Assembly: GCA_964372115.1 (NCBI GenBank)
Contig: CAYJPN010000023.1
Location: forward strand, 24,659-88,658
Direction: 5' to 3'
DNA from: CG2-30-36-16 sp964372115
GTDB taxonomy: Bacteria > Bacteroidota > Ignavibacteria > Ignavibacteriales > Ignavibacteriaceae
DNA: 64,000 nt
The notes below the pieces were generated by a model. That model was not told the DNA's origin, did no database searches, and saw only the letters and a list, made by a program, of their open reading frames with translations. The translations under genes were made by a program, and so were the position numbers. The first letter of the stretch is position 1; the number at the start of each line of letters is the position of its first letter. This document shows positions 53,832 through 63,717 of the stretch, one piece after another.

Positions 53832-56648
53832 ATGAAAAAATCTTTCTTCCTCTTTATTGCTACTTCGTTATTAGCCCTGCTTTTAACATCATGCGGAACT
53901 AACAACGAAATAGCGAAGGAAACCTCCAAGGATTCTGTCGAAAAGTCGCCTAAAGTTGGTATTGTTTCAGAGATGCTTGAACAAGCCCGCCAATTTTATG
54001 TAGCCGCTCTTGCAAAACAGGATGCTAACAGTACAAACGAAACGGTAGAAAACTACGAGTCTGCCTTACGAATAGTAAACAACCTAAGTTATTACCCCGG
54101 TATCGATCAAAACGAAGCTTACGTTGAACTGGAAAAATCAATTATAGAAGATTACAGAAATTTTGTTGACGGATTGAGTGAACTGCCGGTTGATGTATCT
54201 TTTGCGGCCCTTGAAGAGTGGATGGGCAAAACTTTGCCCGAAATTAAAGTTACAACAGAAGAAAGTGTCGCAGATTATACCCCTCTTGTTATCCCTGCCG
54301 ATGTTCCATTAGAAGTAAACCCGTTGGTTGAACAGCAGGTTGAGTCTTTTACAGGAAAAAATAGAAAGTACATGCAGTTGTGGCTCGAACGCAGCGGACG
54401 TTTTTTCCCGATGATGACAAAAATTTTCCAGCAGGAAGGTGTTCCACAACAGCTTGTTTATTTAAGTATGGTTGAATCGGGTCTTAATCCTACTGCCCGT
54501 TCATGGGCAAGCGCTGTAGGTTTATGGCAGTTTATAAAATCCACCGGAAGACTATACGGTTTGGAAACAGATTTTTATTTTGACGAAAGACGCGACCCGG
54601 TTAAATCAACCACAGCAGCAGCAAGACATTTAAGAGACCTTTATAATAACCTTGGTGACTGGTACCTCGCGCTTGCATCATATAACGCCGGCGAAGGAAG
54701 AATACAGCGAGCGATAAGGAAGTCAGGATCAACAAATTTTTGGAAGTTGATGCGGTATTTACCAAAAGAAACACGTAGTTATGTTCCGAAGTATATTGCG
54801 GTTTGTATGGTAGCTATGGATCCTGCAAAATATGGTTTTAACGATATAGCTTACCAGCGACCGGATGATTACGAAGTGCAAAAAGTTGAGGGCGCAATAG
54901 ACCTTAATTACCTTGCACAATGTGCAGGGGTTTCGCTCGAACAGATTTCGGATTTGAATCCGGAACTTACACAGTCAAGCACTCCGGCTAATTACAACGG
55001 CGGTTATCCTGTAAAGATTCCTAAAGGTAAACTTGATGTTTTTGTTGCAAATTTGAAGAATATACCTGAATCGGCAAAACGTAATTATTTAGTTCATGTA
55101 GTTCAAAAAGGTGAATCACTTGCCAAAATTTCAAACAAGTACGGGGTTACTGTTTACGATTTAGCCGATGCGAATAATATATCCTCAAAATCAAAATTGT
55201 ATAAAGGTGTAAACCTTAGAATACCGGTTACAAACCTATCCGACAATAATTACGCTTACAACACAAATGTAGAAACTGCAGATGATGAAAATTCAGAAGG
55301 CTACGTTTCGCCATATTTAGTACTAAATGACGGGACAAGCCAAAATGATGTGGAAGCAGATGACAATTCGGATGGCGCAGTTGAAGAGGTTGTTGACGAT
55401 AATTCCGAAATTGCAACTAATAATGAAGTAACAACACCGACACCTGTTACTTCAACTGCCAGCATTCCACAAGGTTTCGCAACGGTTAGTTACAGCGTTA
55501 AAAACGGCGACAATTTACTTGGCATTGCCGATATGTTTAACACCCGTGTAAGCGATATAAGAAACTGGAATAACATTCCGTATACAACTACCATAAACGT
55601 CGGGCAGAAACTAACGGTTTATGTACCGGAAGCGCAAAAAGATTTTTATGCAAGTTTAGATAACCAGACCCCGACAGAAAAATCTATTACAAAAAATAGC
55701 ATAACAAAAAACTCAAGCTCGTGGGTTTACCATAAAGTTAAGAGAGGCGAAAGCCTTGGTAAAATTGCTTCGCGTTACGGTGTTAACTCAAGCGATTTAA
55801 GAGAATGGAATGATATCTCCGGCAATACAATTTATTCCGGCACAAAACTTAAAATATTCTCAAACAGAAGCATTTCAAATAATTCCGGGGAGAGTATCGC
55901 TTCCAACAAATCCCTGTTCCGTTACAAAATAAAACGCGGCGACTCTATTAGTGAAATTGCCGATAAATTTGGCGTACCCGTTGCAATGGTTAAAAGATGG
56001 AATAATTTATCGTCAAATAAAATAATTGTTGGGCGTACATTAAAGATATACACCGGTGACGGCGCCTCCTCATCTCTCGGAGATGCGACAACAAAAAATT
56101 CGGCAAATGTTAACTATTATAAAATTAAACCGAATGACACGCTTGGTGAAATAGCGGAGATGTATAAAGTTTCAGCATCTAATTTGAGATCATGGAACGG
56201 TATATCGGGCAACAAAATTATTGCCGGCAAAACATTAAAAATATACTCGAACGTAAGTATTAATGATATCCCCGACAGAAACGACGAGCCGGTTAAAGAT
56301 GAAGTTACAACTTTAAAAGGCGCTGTTAATTACAAAGTAAAAAACGGTGACGCACTCTGGACTATTGCCCAGGCTTACGGAGTTTCCGAAGCACAAATAA
56401 GAAACTGGAATAATTTATCATCAAATAAAATTATTATTGGACAAACCTTAAAAATTTTATCGGATGGTAAAACCGAAACAGCTCCGGCTACAAAAACAAC
56501 TTCTAACGGCAAGATTCACATCGTGCGCAAAGGTGAGTCGCTTTACACAATTGCTCTTCAATCTAAAACTACCGTTAACGAATTAAAGCAACTTAACGGT
56601 ATTTCCGGCAGCAAAATCAGTGTCGGTCAAAAAATTAAACTTGATTAA
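53832..56648 (+). CDS. MltD-like lytic transglycosylase lipoprotein with seven LysM domains
   Basis: A 938-residue lipoprotein (signal LLALLLTSC, Cys21). The SLT transglycosylase domain (~residues 190-335) has the catalytic Glu in LSMVESGLNPTARSWASAVG and LALASYNAGEGRIQRAI. It cleaves peptidoglycan glycan strands. Seven LysM units follow, each opening YxVKxGDxLxxIA (first HVVQKGESLAKIS, last IHIVRKGESLYTIA), separated by Ser/Asn/Thr-rich linkers. Seven is many for MltD, which has two in E. coli. The TTTGGAG before the ATG supports the start. Confidence 0.93.
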   Translation: MKKSFFLFIATSLLALLLTSCGTNNEIAKETSKDSVEKSPKVGIVSEMLEQARQFYVAALAKQDANSTNETVENYESALRIVNNLSYYPGIDQNEAYVELEKSIIEDYRNFVDGLSELPVDVSFAALEEWMGKTLPEIKVTTEESVADYTPLVIPADVPLEVNPLVEQQVESFTGKNRKYMQLWLERSGRFFPMMTKIFQQEGVPQQLVYLSMVESGLNPTARSWASAVGLWQFIKSTGRLYGLETDFYFDERRDPVKSTTAAARHLRDLYNNLGDWYLALASYNAGEGRIQRAIRKSGSTNFWKLMRYLPKETRSYVPKYIAVCMVAMDPAKYGFNDIAYQRPDDYEVQKVEGAIDLNYLAQCAGVSLEQISDLNPELTQSSTPANYNGGYPVKIPKGKLDVFVANLKNIPESAKRNYLVHVVQKGESLAKISNKYGVTVYDLADANNISSKSKLYKGVNLRIPVTNLSDNNYAYNTNVETADDENSEGYVSPYLVLNDGTSQNDVEADDNSDGAVEEVVDDNSEIATNNEVTTPTPVTSTASIPQGFATVSYSVKNGDNLLGIADMFNTRVSDIRNWNNIPYTTTINVGQKLTVYVPEAQKDFYASLDNQTPTEKSITKNSITKNSSSWVYHKVKRGESLGKIASRYGVNSSDLREWNDISGNTIYSGTKLKIFSNRSISNNSGESIASNKSLFRYKIKRGDSISEIADKFGVPVAMVKRWNNLSSNKIIVGRTLKIYTGDGASSSLGDATTKNSANVNYYKIKPNDTLGEIAEMYKVSASNLRSWNGISGNKIIAGKTLKIYSNVSINDIPDRNDEPVKDEVTTLKGAVNYKVKNGDALWTIAQAYGVSEAQIRNWNNLSSNKIIIGQTLKILSDGKTETAPATKTTSNGKIHIVRKGESLYTIALQSKTTVNELKQLNGISGSKISVGQKIKLD

Positions 56649-56710
56649 TAACAATTAGTTGTTACTTTTGCATTAGAATTTTTCGTTCTTTTATTAATGT
56701 TTAACCAATA

Positions 56711-56793
56711 GCCGTTAGGGGTGTTACGCCCAAAATCGTAACTGAGATAATACCCTTAAACCTGATCTGGATAATACCAGCGTAGGGAAACGG
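56711..56793 (+). promoter_or_regulatory. TPP (thiamin pyrophosphate) riboswitch
   Basis: The THI-box core is nearly complete: GGGGTG (56718-56723), CTGAGATAATACCC (56742-56755), ACCTGATCTGGATAATACC (56760-56778) and AGCGTAGGGAA. P1 pairs ccgtt (56712-56716) with aacgg (56789-56793). It stands before a terminator and the TonB receptor gene, so TPP should repress that gene. Confidence 0.95.
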
Positions 56794-56835
56794 ACGAATA
56801 ATAGTTCATTTCGTTTTTAGAATAATTAAATATTT

Positions 56836-56864
56836 GCCGTTTCACTTGTGAAACGGCTTTTTTA
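56836..56864 (+). terminator. Riboswitch-controlled intrinsic terminator
   Basis: A perfect 10-bp stem gccgtttcac / gtgaaacggc (56836-56845, 56848-56857) with a 2-base loop and a T run, placed between the aptamer and the receptor gene. The aptamer's 3' strand gaaacgg (56787-56793) is the exact complement of ccgtttc (56837-56843) in the terminator, so it can act as antiterminator when TPP is absent. Confidence 0.9.
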
Positions 56865-56879
56865 TTTATGGAGAATAAA

Positions 56880-59345
56880 ATGAAATATTTAATTATATCT
56901 TTTCTTTTTTTTACGATGACATTATCCGCACAAACAGAGGTTAGCGGTAATGTTTATGATGCCGAAACAAATGAACCGTTAAACGGGGCAAACGTTTTTG
57001 TAAAAGATAAACCACAACTCGGGGTGCCGACCGGTAATGACGGTTTTTTTAATCTCTCCGGGTTAGAAAAAGATGATGAACTTGTCGTAAGTTTTGTCGG
57101 GTACGAATCAAAAACAATACTGTTAAAAAATGAAAACTCCGGCACTCCTCTTTCCATTTATCTTCAGCCAAAAATATTACCCTCGCAAAGCGTGTTAGTT
57201 GAGGCTGCTATGGGCAAAGAGGGAATAACTCCCGCAACATTTAGTAAAATCAAAAAGGAACAGATTGAAAAAGATTATACTGTTCAAGACATCCCTGAAT
57301 ATTTAAGTACATTGCCTTCAACAACTTTTTATTCGGAAAATGGGAATGGAGTCGGTTACAATTATCTGAGCATAAGAGGATTTGACCAGCGCAGAATCGC
57401 AGTATCTATAAATGGTATCCCTCAAAACGAACCTGAAGATCATAACATTTATTGGTTAGATTTTCCCGACTTGTTATCGAGCACCGAATTAATTCAGGTG
57501 CAGCGCGGCGCTGGTTCGGGCGCGTTTGGTTACCCGGCAATCGGGGGGTCAATAAATATTATCACTTCAACTTTTTCGAATGAACCTCAAATAAAGCTGC
57601 AGGCAAGCTACGGCAGTTATAATACACGAAAATACAACGTATCTTTTGCAAGCGGTCTGATCGATAAAAAATATTCTATTTACGCAAAACTCGGGCAAAT
57701 ATTAAGCAGCGGTTACCGCAATCTTTCCTGGGTAAAATTTAACTCATATCATCTTTCCGCTGTTAGGTTTGATGATAATCTTACCACGCAGTTAAATTTT
57801 TATGGGGGACCTGTTGCAGATGGATTGGCGTATACCGGCATTGCAAAGTTTGCAGTGAAAGATAAAGAACTTCGCAAAGAAAATTTAAGCTACTGGGAAG
57901 CCGATGAGAGCGGTTATACTTACAAACTTAACCGCCGCCCGGTAGAAATAGAAAACTTTTCGCAGCCGCATTACGAATTGCTTAACGAATGGAATGTAAG
58001 CAGAAATTTAACATTTAACTCCGCATTGTTTCTTGTGATAGGACAGGGCTTTTTTGATTATGATGCTTCCTGGGCTGATACAAGTTATTTTAGATTAACA
58101 CAGGCTAATGGATTTAATCCTACACAAAATCCAGGCAACGCTTTAATTCGCGCGATGGTGGAGAACAATCAATACGGCTGGATTCCTCGTGTTAGTTACA
58201 AACACAACAACGGGGAATTAATTTTTGGCGGTGAGTTTCGCTTTCACAAATCTACTCATTGGGGAAGTATTGGTTTTGCCGATAATCTTCCGGCAGGAAT
58301 AGACGAGCAGTACAGATATTATTATTATAATGGTTTAAAAGATATTATTGGCGGGTTTGTTCACGAATCGTACAACCTGAATGAACAAATAAACATGCTT
58401 GCCGAACTGCAGATAGCATATCATCGTTATAAAATATATAACGAAAAATATTTGAATAATGAATTTGAAGTAAAGGGATTATATTTTAATCCGCGTGCCG
58501 GATTAAATTACAAATTTAATAATTCACAAAACGTTTATCTGTCTTTAAGTCGGGTTACACGCGAACCGCGGTTAAAAAATTATTACGACGCCGCGGAATC
58601 GAGTTATGGGGAAGTGCCGCAATTTGCGCAAAGAAGTGATGGCACTTATAATTTTGACGAACCGCTTGTAGAACCTGAAACAATGAACGATATAGAAATT
58701 GGAACAAGTATTAACGGTAAAATTTATTCGGCTGAATTAAATTTCTTTTATATGTTTTTTGAAAATGAAATTGTTAAAAACGGACAGTTAGACCGATTCG
58801 GGCAGCCGGTTACCGGAAACGTTGACAGAACACTCCACCGGGGAGTTGAGCTATCGGTAAGTGCAAAACCAATAATCGGACTCTCTATTTTTGCAAACTT
58901 TTCGTACAGCAGCAATGTAATAAAAAGCGGCAAATTTTATCTTGATGCAAACAACTTGATTGATTTAAGCGGCAACAAAATTAGCGGTTTCCCCGAACTT
59001 CTATCCAACTTCGGTATAAGTTATTCATATAGAGGATTGTTTGCAAAATTAAATGGGAAGTACGTCGGCGGGTTTTACAGCGATAATTACGACACTAAAT
59101 TAAAAAATTATCTAAACGCTAATCCGGGTTTTGTATCCTATACAGACAATAAAAACGACGCATATTTTACCGCAGACTTTTTTATTAGTTATGAAACAAA
59201 TATTCTGCAAGCTCTTGGCAGCTCGAAAATATTTTTGCAGGTGAATAATATTTTTGATAATCTTTATTCTGCTTATGCTATAGGCGGTGAGTTTTTTCCG
59301 GCTGCAGAAAGAAATTTTCTCGTTGGCGTTCAAATGGGATTATAA
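56880..59345 (+). CDS. TonB-dependent receptor, TPP-regulated, probable thiamin uptake
   Basis: About 821 residues. ATG 56880 is chosen because GGAG (56870-56873) is then the ribosome site; an in-frame ATG at 56868 would bury it. After the signal peptide (YLIISFLFFTMTLSAQ) comes a carboxypeptidase-like domain (VSGNVYDAETNEPLNGANVF, ~20-105), a plug (~120-240) with NYLSIRGFDQRRIAVSINGIPQ and VQRGAGSGAFG, and a 22-strand-type barrel. Such receptors import large or rare nutrients. The riboswitch points to thiamin or a precursor; the substrate is inferred from regulation. Confidence 0.92.
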   Translation: MKYLIISFLFFTMTLSAQTEVSGNVYDAETNEPLNGANVFVKDKPQLGVPTGNDGFFNLSGLEKDDELVVSFVGYESKTILLKNENSGTPLSIYLQPKILPSQSVLVEAAMGKEGITPATFSKIKKEQIEKDYTVQDIPEYLSTLPSTTFYSENGNGVGYNYLSIRGFDQRRIAVSINGIPQNEPEDHNIYWLDFPDLLSSTELIQVQRGAGSGAFGYPAIGGSINIITSTFSNEPQIKLQASYGSYNTRKYNVSFASGLIDKKYSIYAKLGQILSSGYRNLSWVKFNSYHLSAVRFDDNLTTQLNFYGGPVADGLAYTGIAKFAVKDKELRKENLSYWEADESGYTYKLNRRPVEIENFSQPHYELLNEWNVSRNLTFNSALFLVIGQGFFDYDASWADTSYFRLTQANGFNPTQNPGNALIRAMVENNQYGWIPRVSYKHNNGELIFGGEFRFHKSTHWGSIGFADNLPAGIDEQYRYYYYNGLKDIIGGFVHESYNLNEQINMLAELQIAYHRYKIYNEKYLNNEFEVKGLYFNPRAGLNYKFNNSQNVYLSLSRVTREPRLKNYYDAAESSYGEVPQFAQRSDGTYNFDEPLVEPETMNDIEIGTSINGKIYSAELNFFYMFFENEIVKNGQLDRFGQPVTGNVDRTLHRGVELSVSAKPIIGLSIFANFSYSSNVIKSGKFYLDANNLIDLSGNKISGFPELLSNFGISYSYRGLFAKLNGKYVGGFYSDNYDTKLKNYLNANPGFVSYTDNKNDAYFTADFFISYETNILQALGSSKIFLQVNNIFDNLYSAYAIGGEFFPAAERNFLVGVQMGL

Positions 59346-59534
59346 CTTTTGTGAGTTTTGTAAACTTGAGTAAAAAAAATTAAATTAATCTAAACTTTTT
59401 TTGAGTTGGGAGATGTAATAAATAGCGCGGCAAGCCGTTCGTTAGCTAACGGATACATTCCAATACTATAGCAAAAAGTTTTATAAATTTGCAGGTAAAC
59501 GAATGAATTTGAAAATAAATAATAAAGGTTAAGT

Positions 59535-59966
59535 ATGAGACACGATCTGATCGTATCAAAATCAATTGAAATTAACGCCGATGTTGCAAAAGTTTGGAAA
59601 GGATTGACAACTCCGGAAACTATAAAAGAATATTTATACGGAACAGAAACCATTACCGATTGGAAAGTCGGGAGCGAGGTAATATTTCAAGGTGAATATA
59701 ACGGGCAAAAATACCGTGACAGGGGTGTAGTTCTGGAAAACGTAACGAATGAATTATTATCTTACAGTTATTGGAGCGGTTTTTCCGGGTTGGAAGACAA
59801 ACCTGAAAACTATTCACTTGTTACATATACGTTAAAAAGTATTGATGACAAAACGACGTTATTCACATGGACGCAGAAAGGCTTTGCTAACGAACAGGGA
59901 TATGATCATACCGAACAGGGAATGAAATCATTCTTAGAAAAGTTGAAAGAAGTGATTGAAATGTAA
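59535..59966 (+). CDS. SRPBCC (AHSA1/START-like) domain protein
   Basis: A 143-residue single-domain protein. VSKSIEINADVAKVWKGLTTPETIKEY and ITDWKVGSEVIFQGEYNGQKY are the strand-helix and loop pattern of AHSA1-like SRPBCC proteins; WTQKGFANEQGYDHTEQGMKSFL is the usual C-terminal helix. These are hydrophobic-ligand or chaperone-associated proteins of mostly unknown role. It is alone, between the TonB receptor and the 60079 gene. Confidence 0.87.
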   Translation: MRHDLIVSKSIEINADVAKVWKGLTTPETIKEYLYGTETITDWKVGSEVIFQGEYNGQKYRDRGVVLENVTNELLSYSYWSGFSGLEDKPENYSLVTYTLKSIDDKTTLFTWTQKGFANEQGYDHTEQGMKSFLEKLKEVIEM

Positions 59967-60078
59967 AACAAAACCGATTCATTGGTTTTTACTGTACAAA
60001 AGAGAAGGGTACAATTTTATTTTCGATTATTTATTTTTACTTTTGCCCCTCAAGTAAAAGGAATATAAGTATCCTCTT

Positions 60079-60639
60079 ATGGATAAGAGTAAAAAATATT
60101 ATAAAATTATTTATTTAGTTCTCGCTTTTGTGTTTATATACAACTCCTTCGGATACTTATTTGTTTACTTCCCGGCAAGTTCAATCATAAAATATGTTGT
60201 TTCGGATTCGATAAAAAAAAATAAAATTTCAAAAGAAAATCTTATTGTTCTCACTTTCGATATAAACGATTTTAAACAGCAAAAGTATGATTTTAAATGG
60301 GTAAAACCGGGTAAGGAATTTTTATACGGGGGTAAAATGTATGATGTTAAAAACAAAATAATCAAGGATCACAAAATTTTATATTCATGTTTTTACGATC
60401 ATGCGGAAAGTATTCTTGAAAAGATATTCGCCGATTATCTAAACAATACAAAAAAAGATTTTACTCAAAATATTACGGGCAGCATTTTTTTGTTCGGCTT
60501 ATTTTATGAAGAAATAAAAACAAATCATTCTCAATTTTGCAATGATGACATTTCTAATATTCAAATTCGAAAGATTGAGAATGGACTTTCAGACTTTTTC
60601 AGCGATATTCCTACACCGCCTCCTCGATTAATTAGTTAG
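60079..60639 (+). CDS. Small membrane-anchored protein of unknown function upstream of a TonB receptor
   Basis: The 186-residue protein has one N-terminal membrane helix (IIYLVLAFVFIYNSFGYLFV), then a soluble ~155-residue part with FDINDFKQQKYDFKWVKPGKEFLYGGKMYDV and a paired His/Cys-containing stretch (KILYSCFYDHAE; NHSQFCNDD), and a proline-rich end (PTPPPRLIS). I do not recognise it with certainty. Similar small proteins stand beside TonB receptors in Bacteroidota, sometimes with metal transport, but that is only a context hint. Confidence 0.7.
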   Translation: MDKSKKYYKIIYLVLAFVFIYNSFGYLFVYFPASSIIKYVVSDSIKKNKISKENLIVLTFDINDFKQQKYDFKWVKPGKEFLYGGKMYDVKNKIIKDHKILYSCFYDHAESILEKIFADYLNNTKKDFTQNITGSIFLFGLFYEEIKTNHSQFCNDDISNIQIRKIENGLSDFFSDIPTPPPRLIS

Positions 60640-60846
60640 TCCCACAAAAATAAATTTAGTTATTGTCCTTTTAGAAGCCATTAAAAAATGGATGAATGGG
60701 ATACGTCTTTTATAACACAGGCTTAGCGTTTTGTTATTTGCCAAATTGGTAAACTATGCGGAAGACTGCGCAAGATATATATGCGTATTCGAACAACAAT
60801 ATGCAGGAGCGTTGATGGGATGATGGTCGTATAAAAGGAAAATCAT

Positions 60847-60915
60847 AATTAAAAATTAAAAATTAGAAGTTAGAAATTAGAAATTAGAAATAAGAAATTA
60901 AAAATTAGAAATTTT
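60847..60915. repeat. Heptanucleotide tandem array, orientation 2
   Basis: About nine units of aattaga or aattaaa with single-base variants, the reverse complement of the family at 32561-32627. It ends 17 bases before the TonB receptor start. No gene lies in 60640-60932. Confidence 0.85.
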
Positions 60916-60932
60916 AACAGGAATAATTATAA

Positions 60933-63077
60933 ATGAAAAAAATATTCATTGCGCTTTTTGTTTTTATCTGTTTACCGTTGTTTGCGCAAAAAGATGTTAA
61001 CAAAAAAACAACAGCAGATACTCTTAAATATGAAATAGGTCAGGTTACCGTAACAGCAACACGCTACCCTGAGAATATTTTGGAGGTACCTTACGCAGTG
61101 TCAATAATCTTAAAAGATCAACTGCAAAATTTAAAAGGGTACGGGCTTGATGAAGCGCTGTCTACCGTGCCGGGTGTTCTCGCGCAGTCACGCGCCGGTA
61201 ATCAGGACATCAGAATTGTTATTCGTGGTTTCGGTGCGCGCGGCGCCGGCGACAGATCGAACTCCGGGACCTCAAGAGGTATAAGAATTATGCTTGATGG
61301 AATTCCGGAAACAGAACCGGACGGAAGAACTTCATTCGATAATATAGATTTGAGTCTTGCCGATAACTTAGAAGTGATTCGCTCCAACTCATCCGCGCTT
61401 TGGGGCAACGCGGGCGGCGGAATTATAAACGTATCATCCGTTCCAAACTTTGATGAACCATTCGTTTCTTTCGGAGGGATGATGGGGAGTTACGGTTTGC
61501 AAAAGTACACTCTAAAAAGCGGTGCGGTATTTGGCGCGGGCAAACTATCTGTTGCAATTTCCAGCTCAACCTTTGACGGTTGGCGGGCGCATTCGGCATC
61601 AAAAAGAACGGTTGTAAATGCTAATATAATTTCAAATCTTGGCGTCAGAACAAAATTGGGTGTTTACCTTGTTGGCGCAAGCAATATTTTCCACATCCCG
61701 GGTCCTCTAACACAAGCGCAGTTTGATGCCGACCCGACACAAGCAAACTCGACTTATGCCGCGAGAGACGAAAGAAGATATAATCGTCTCGGGCGTATTG
61801 GTGTTACTCTCGACCATGAGATAAATGACATGCATGAGTTCTCCGGTATGGCTTTTATAAACCCGAAATATCTGCAAAGATCGGAAAGAGGAACGTTTAG
61901 GGATTTTACAAGATACCACGCGGGCGGTAGTTTAATATACAGAAACAATTTAAGTCTCTCATCAAACGTTACAAACAAATTAACCGTTGGTATTGATGAA
62001 GCCTACCAGGACGGCGCTATACTCTTTTACTCTCTTTCAGCCGACAATGGAAGAGGGGGCACATTAAAAGATAATAAAAGGGAAGGCGCAAATACTTTCG
62101 GAGCGTTTGTACAAACCGAAGTTAGAGTTGGTGAAGATTTAAGCATACTGTTAGGCGGCAGGTATGATGATGTTACATATATAAGCGAAAGTTTTATCGA
62201 TCCGGCTTTAGGTTTGCAGAAAAAATCATTTACACAGATTACACCAAAAGCGGGTGTAACATATATGTTTTCGCCTACACATAGTTTGTACGCAAACCTG
62301 GGCGGCGGAGTTGAAGTGCCCGCCGGTAATGAAACTAACCCTGCCGGTACATATGGACAGGATACGGTTTATTTATTAAATCCATTGCTTGAGCCGATAA
62401 CATCTACAACTGTTGAGGTGGGAACAAAACAACTTATGTACATCGGTTATAATTCATTTATAAAAGCTGTTTCGTATGATGTCGCGTTGTATTATATAGT
62501 TGTTAACAATGATATTATTCCATACAGAGGCGGAAGATTTTATTTTACAGCCGGTAAAACAGATAGAATGGGTATTGAAACCGGGCTAAATCTTCAGATG
62601 GATTACGGTTTGTCGCTGCAGGGTTCGTTTACATACTCGCAAAATAAATACAAAGAATATATGGTAGACAGCGCGCATTACGGAAACGCCGGACACTATG
62701 CAGATTTTAAAGACAAAAAAGTCGCGGGTTTGCCCGATGTTTTTTATTACGCCGGTTTAAATTACGCCCCGGAGTTTCTGCACGGAGTTTATGTTGGTTT
62801 TAGCGTAAACGGTATGGGTAAATATTTTGTTGATGACGCCAATACAATGGAAGTTCCTTCATACAATATTTTAAACGCTATGATTGGAATAAAAAACGCT
62901 ATAAAACTTTCAGACCATCTTGATCTTTCCGGTTTTATAAGCGTTAATAATTTAACTGACGCTAAGTACGCAGCCTCGGCATTTATAAATCCCGATGTTG
63001 TAAGCGGCGTGCCGGTTTTTCTTGAAGCCGGTTTACCGGGAAACATTGTAGCTTCACTTTCGTTTGGTATACACTAA
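60933..63077 (+). CDS. TonB-dependent outer-membrane receptor
   Basis: The 714-residue protein has a signal peptide (FIALFVFICLPLFAQ), then EIGQVTVTATRYPENILEV (a TonB-box-like start), a plug domain (~45-165: DEALSTVPGVLAQSRAGN, IVIRGFGARGAG, IRIMLDGIPETEPDGRT, VIRSNSSALWGNAGGGIINV) and a barrel ending in ASLSFGIH. It has no carboxypeptidase-like domain, so it resembles siderophore or metal receptors (FecA/FhuE style) more than glycan receptors. The substrate is unknown. The small 60079 gene upstream may be functionally tied to it. Confidence 0.9.
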   Translation: MKKIFIALFVFICLPLFAQKDVNKKTTADTLKYEIGQVTVTATRYPENILEVPYAVSIILKDQLQNLKGYGLDEALSTVPGVLAQSRAGNQDIRIVIRGFGARGAGDRSNSGTSRGIRIMLDGIPETEPDGRTSFDNIDLSLADNLEVIRSNSSALWGNAGGGIINVSSVPNFDEPFVSFGGMMGSYGLQKYTLKSGAVFGAGKLSVAISSSTFDGWRAHSASKRTVVNANIISNLGVRTKLGVYLVGASNIFHIPGPLTQAQFDADPTQANSTYAARDERRYNRLGRIGVTLDHEINDMHEFSGMAFINPKYLQRSERGTFRDFTRYHAGGSLIYRNNLSLSSNVTNKLTVGIDEAYQDGAILFYSLSADNGRGGTLKDNKREGANTFGAFVQTEVRVGEDLSILLGGRYDDVTYISESFIDPALGLQKKSFTQITPKAGVTYMFSPTHSLYANLGGGVEVPAGNETNPAGTYGQDTVYLLNPLLEPITSTTVEVGTKQLMYIGYNSFIKAVSYDVALYYIVVNNDIIPYRGGRFYFTAGKTDRMGIETGLNLQMDYGLSLQGSFTYSQNKYKEYMVDSAHYGNAGHYADFKDKKVAGLPDVFYYAGLNYAPEFLHGVYVGFSVNGMGKYFVDDANTMEVPSYNILNAMIGIKNAIKLSDHLDLSGFISVNNLTDAKYAASAFINPDVVSGVPVFLEAGLPGNIVASLSFGIH

Positions 63078-63111
63078 TACAAAACAGAATAAAATTGTAA
63101 TAGCACGCGGA

Positions 63112-63140
63112 CGACACGGATTACACGGATTTACACGGAT
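63112..63140. repeat. Short tandem repeat of acacggatt units
   Basis: Three units of acacggatt/acacggattt run in a row. An inverted piece (cgtaaatccg, 63161-63170) follows. This type of intergenic repeat is common in Bacteroidota. Confidence 0.7.
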
Positions 63141-63717
63141 ATGTTTTTAATCTTTATTCGCGTAAATCCGATATTCCGGTATTGGAACAATGTCTTGCTT
63201 ACTATAAAGAAATTATTGACCGGCACTTGATTTATAAATTTTGATGGTTTAATTTACGGCTGTCTTTGAATAAGTAGGTTAGGAGCAGGTGTAATTTGAT
63301 ATTTTTAACAGGTATAGGTTTTAAAGGATGATTTAATCACTTTTAATAATAATACGATAGGGTGTATTATAAACAGTAATTATTTTCTTTTTCCAAAGAA
63401 CATTTTTGTTCTACTTTATTTAATTCCGCAAAACGCGGAATCGATTCCTCACAAAGGTTCTCCAAAATTTACGCTCAATTTTAACGCATGCTTATCGGCA
63501 GTTGTTTTTGTTCATCAAGCAGATGATGGTGTTTACAAGTTGTTATATTTTTTAATTCCCCTTTTTGCCAATGATGATTCCGATACCGGCGACCTTCAGT
63601 TAAAAAATTTTTTCCCTCTCTCCGACAAAAAAATTGAACAGTTAAACAGTCCGAACAAACACCCACACCAAAAGAATTTAATTTTAAGAAATGAAATTTC
63701 GCGCTCGCGCTTTGCCG
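63141..63717. other. Intergenic stretch with no supported gene
   Basis: AT-rich DNA without ribosome site or recognisable protein. A minus-strand frame at 63481-63666 (60 residues, many His, Arg and Cys) matches no family I know and has no supporting context. Confidence 0.55.

Noticed and set aside
63481..63666. 60-residue minus-strand frame rich in His and Arg, possible transposase remnant
   Set aside because: No family motif, start context or inverted repeats could be found.
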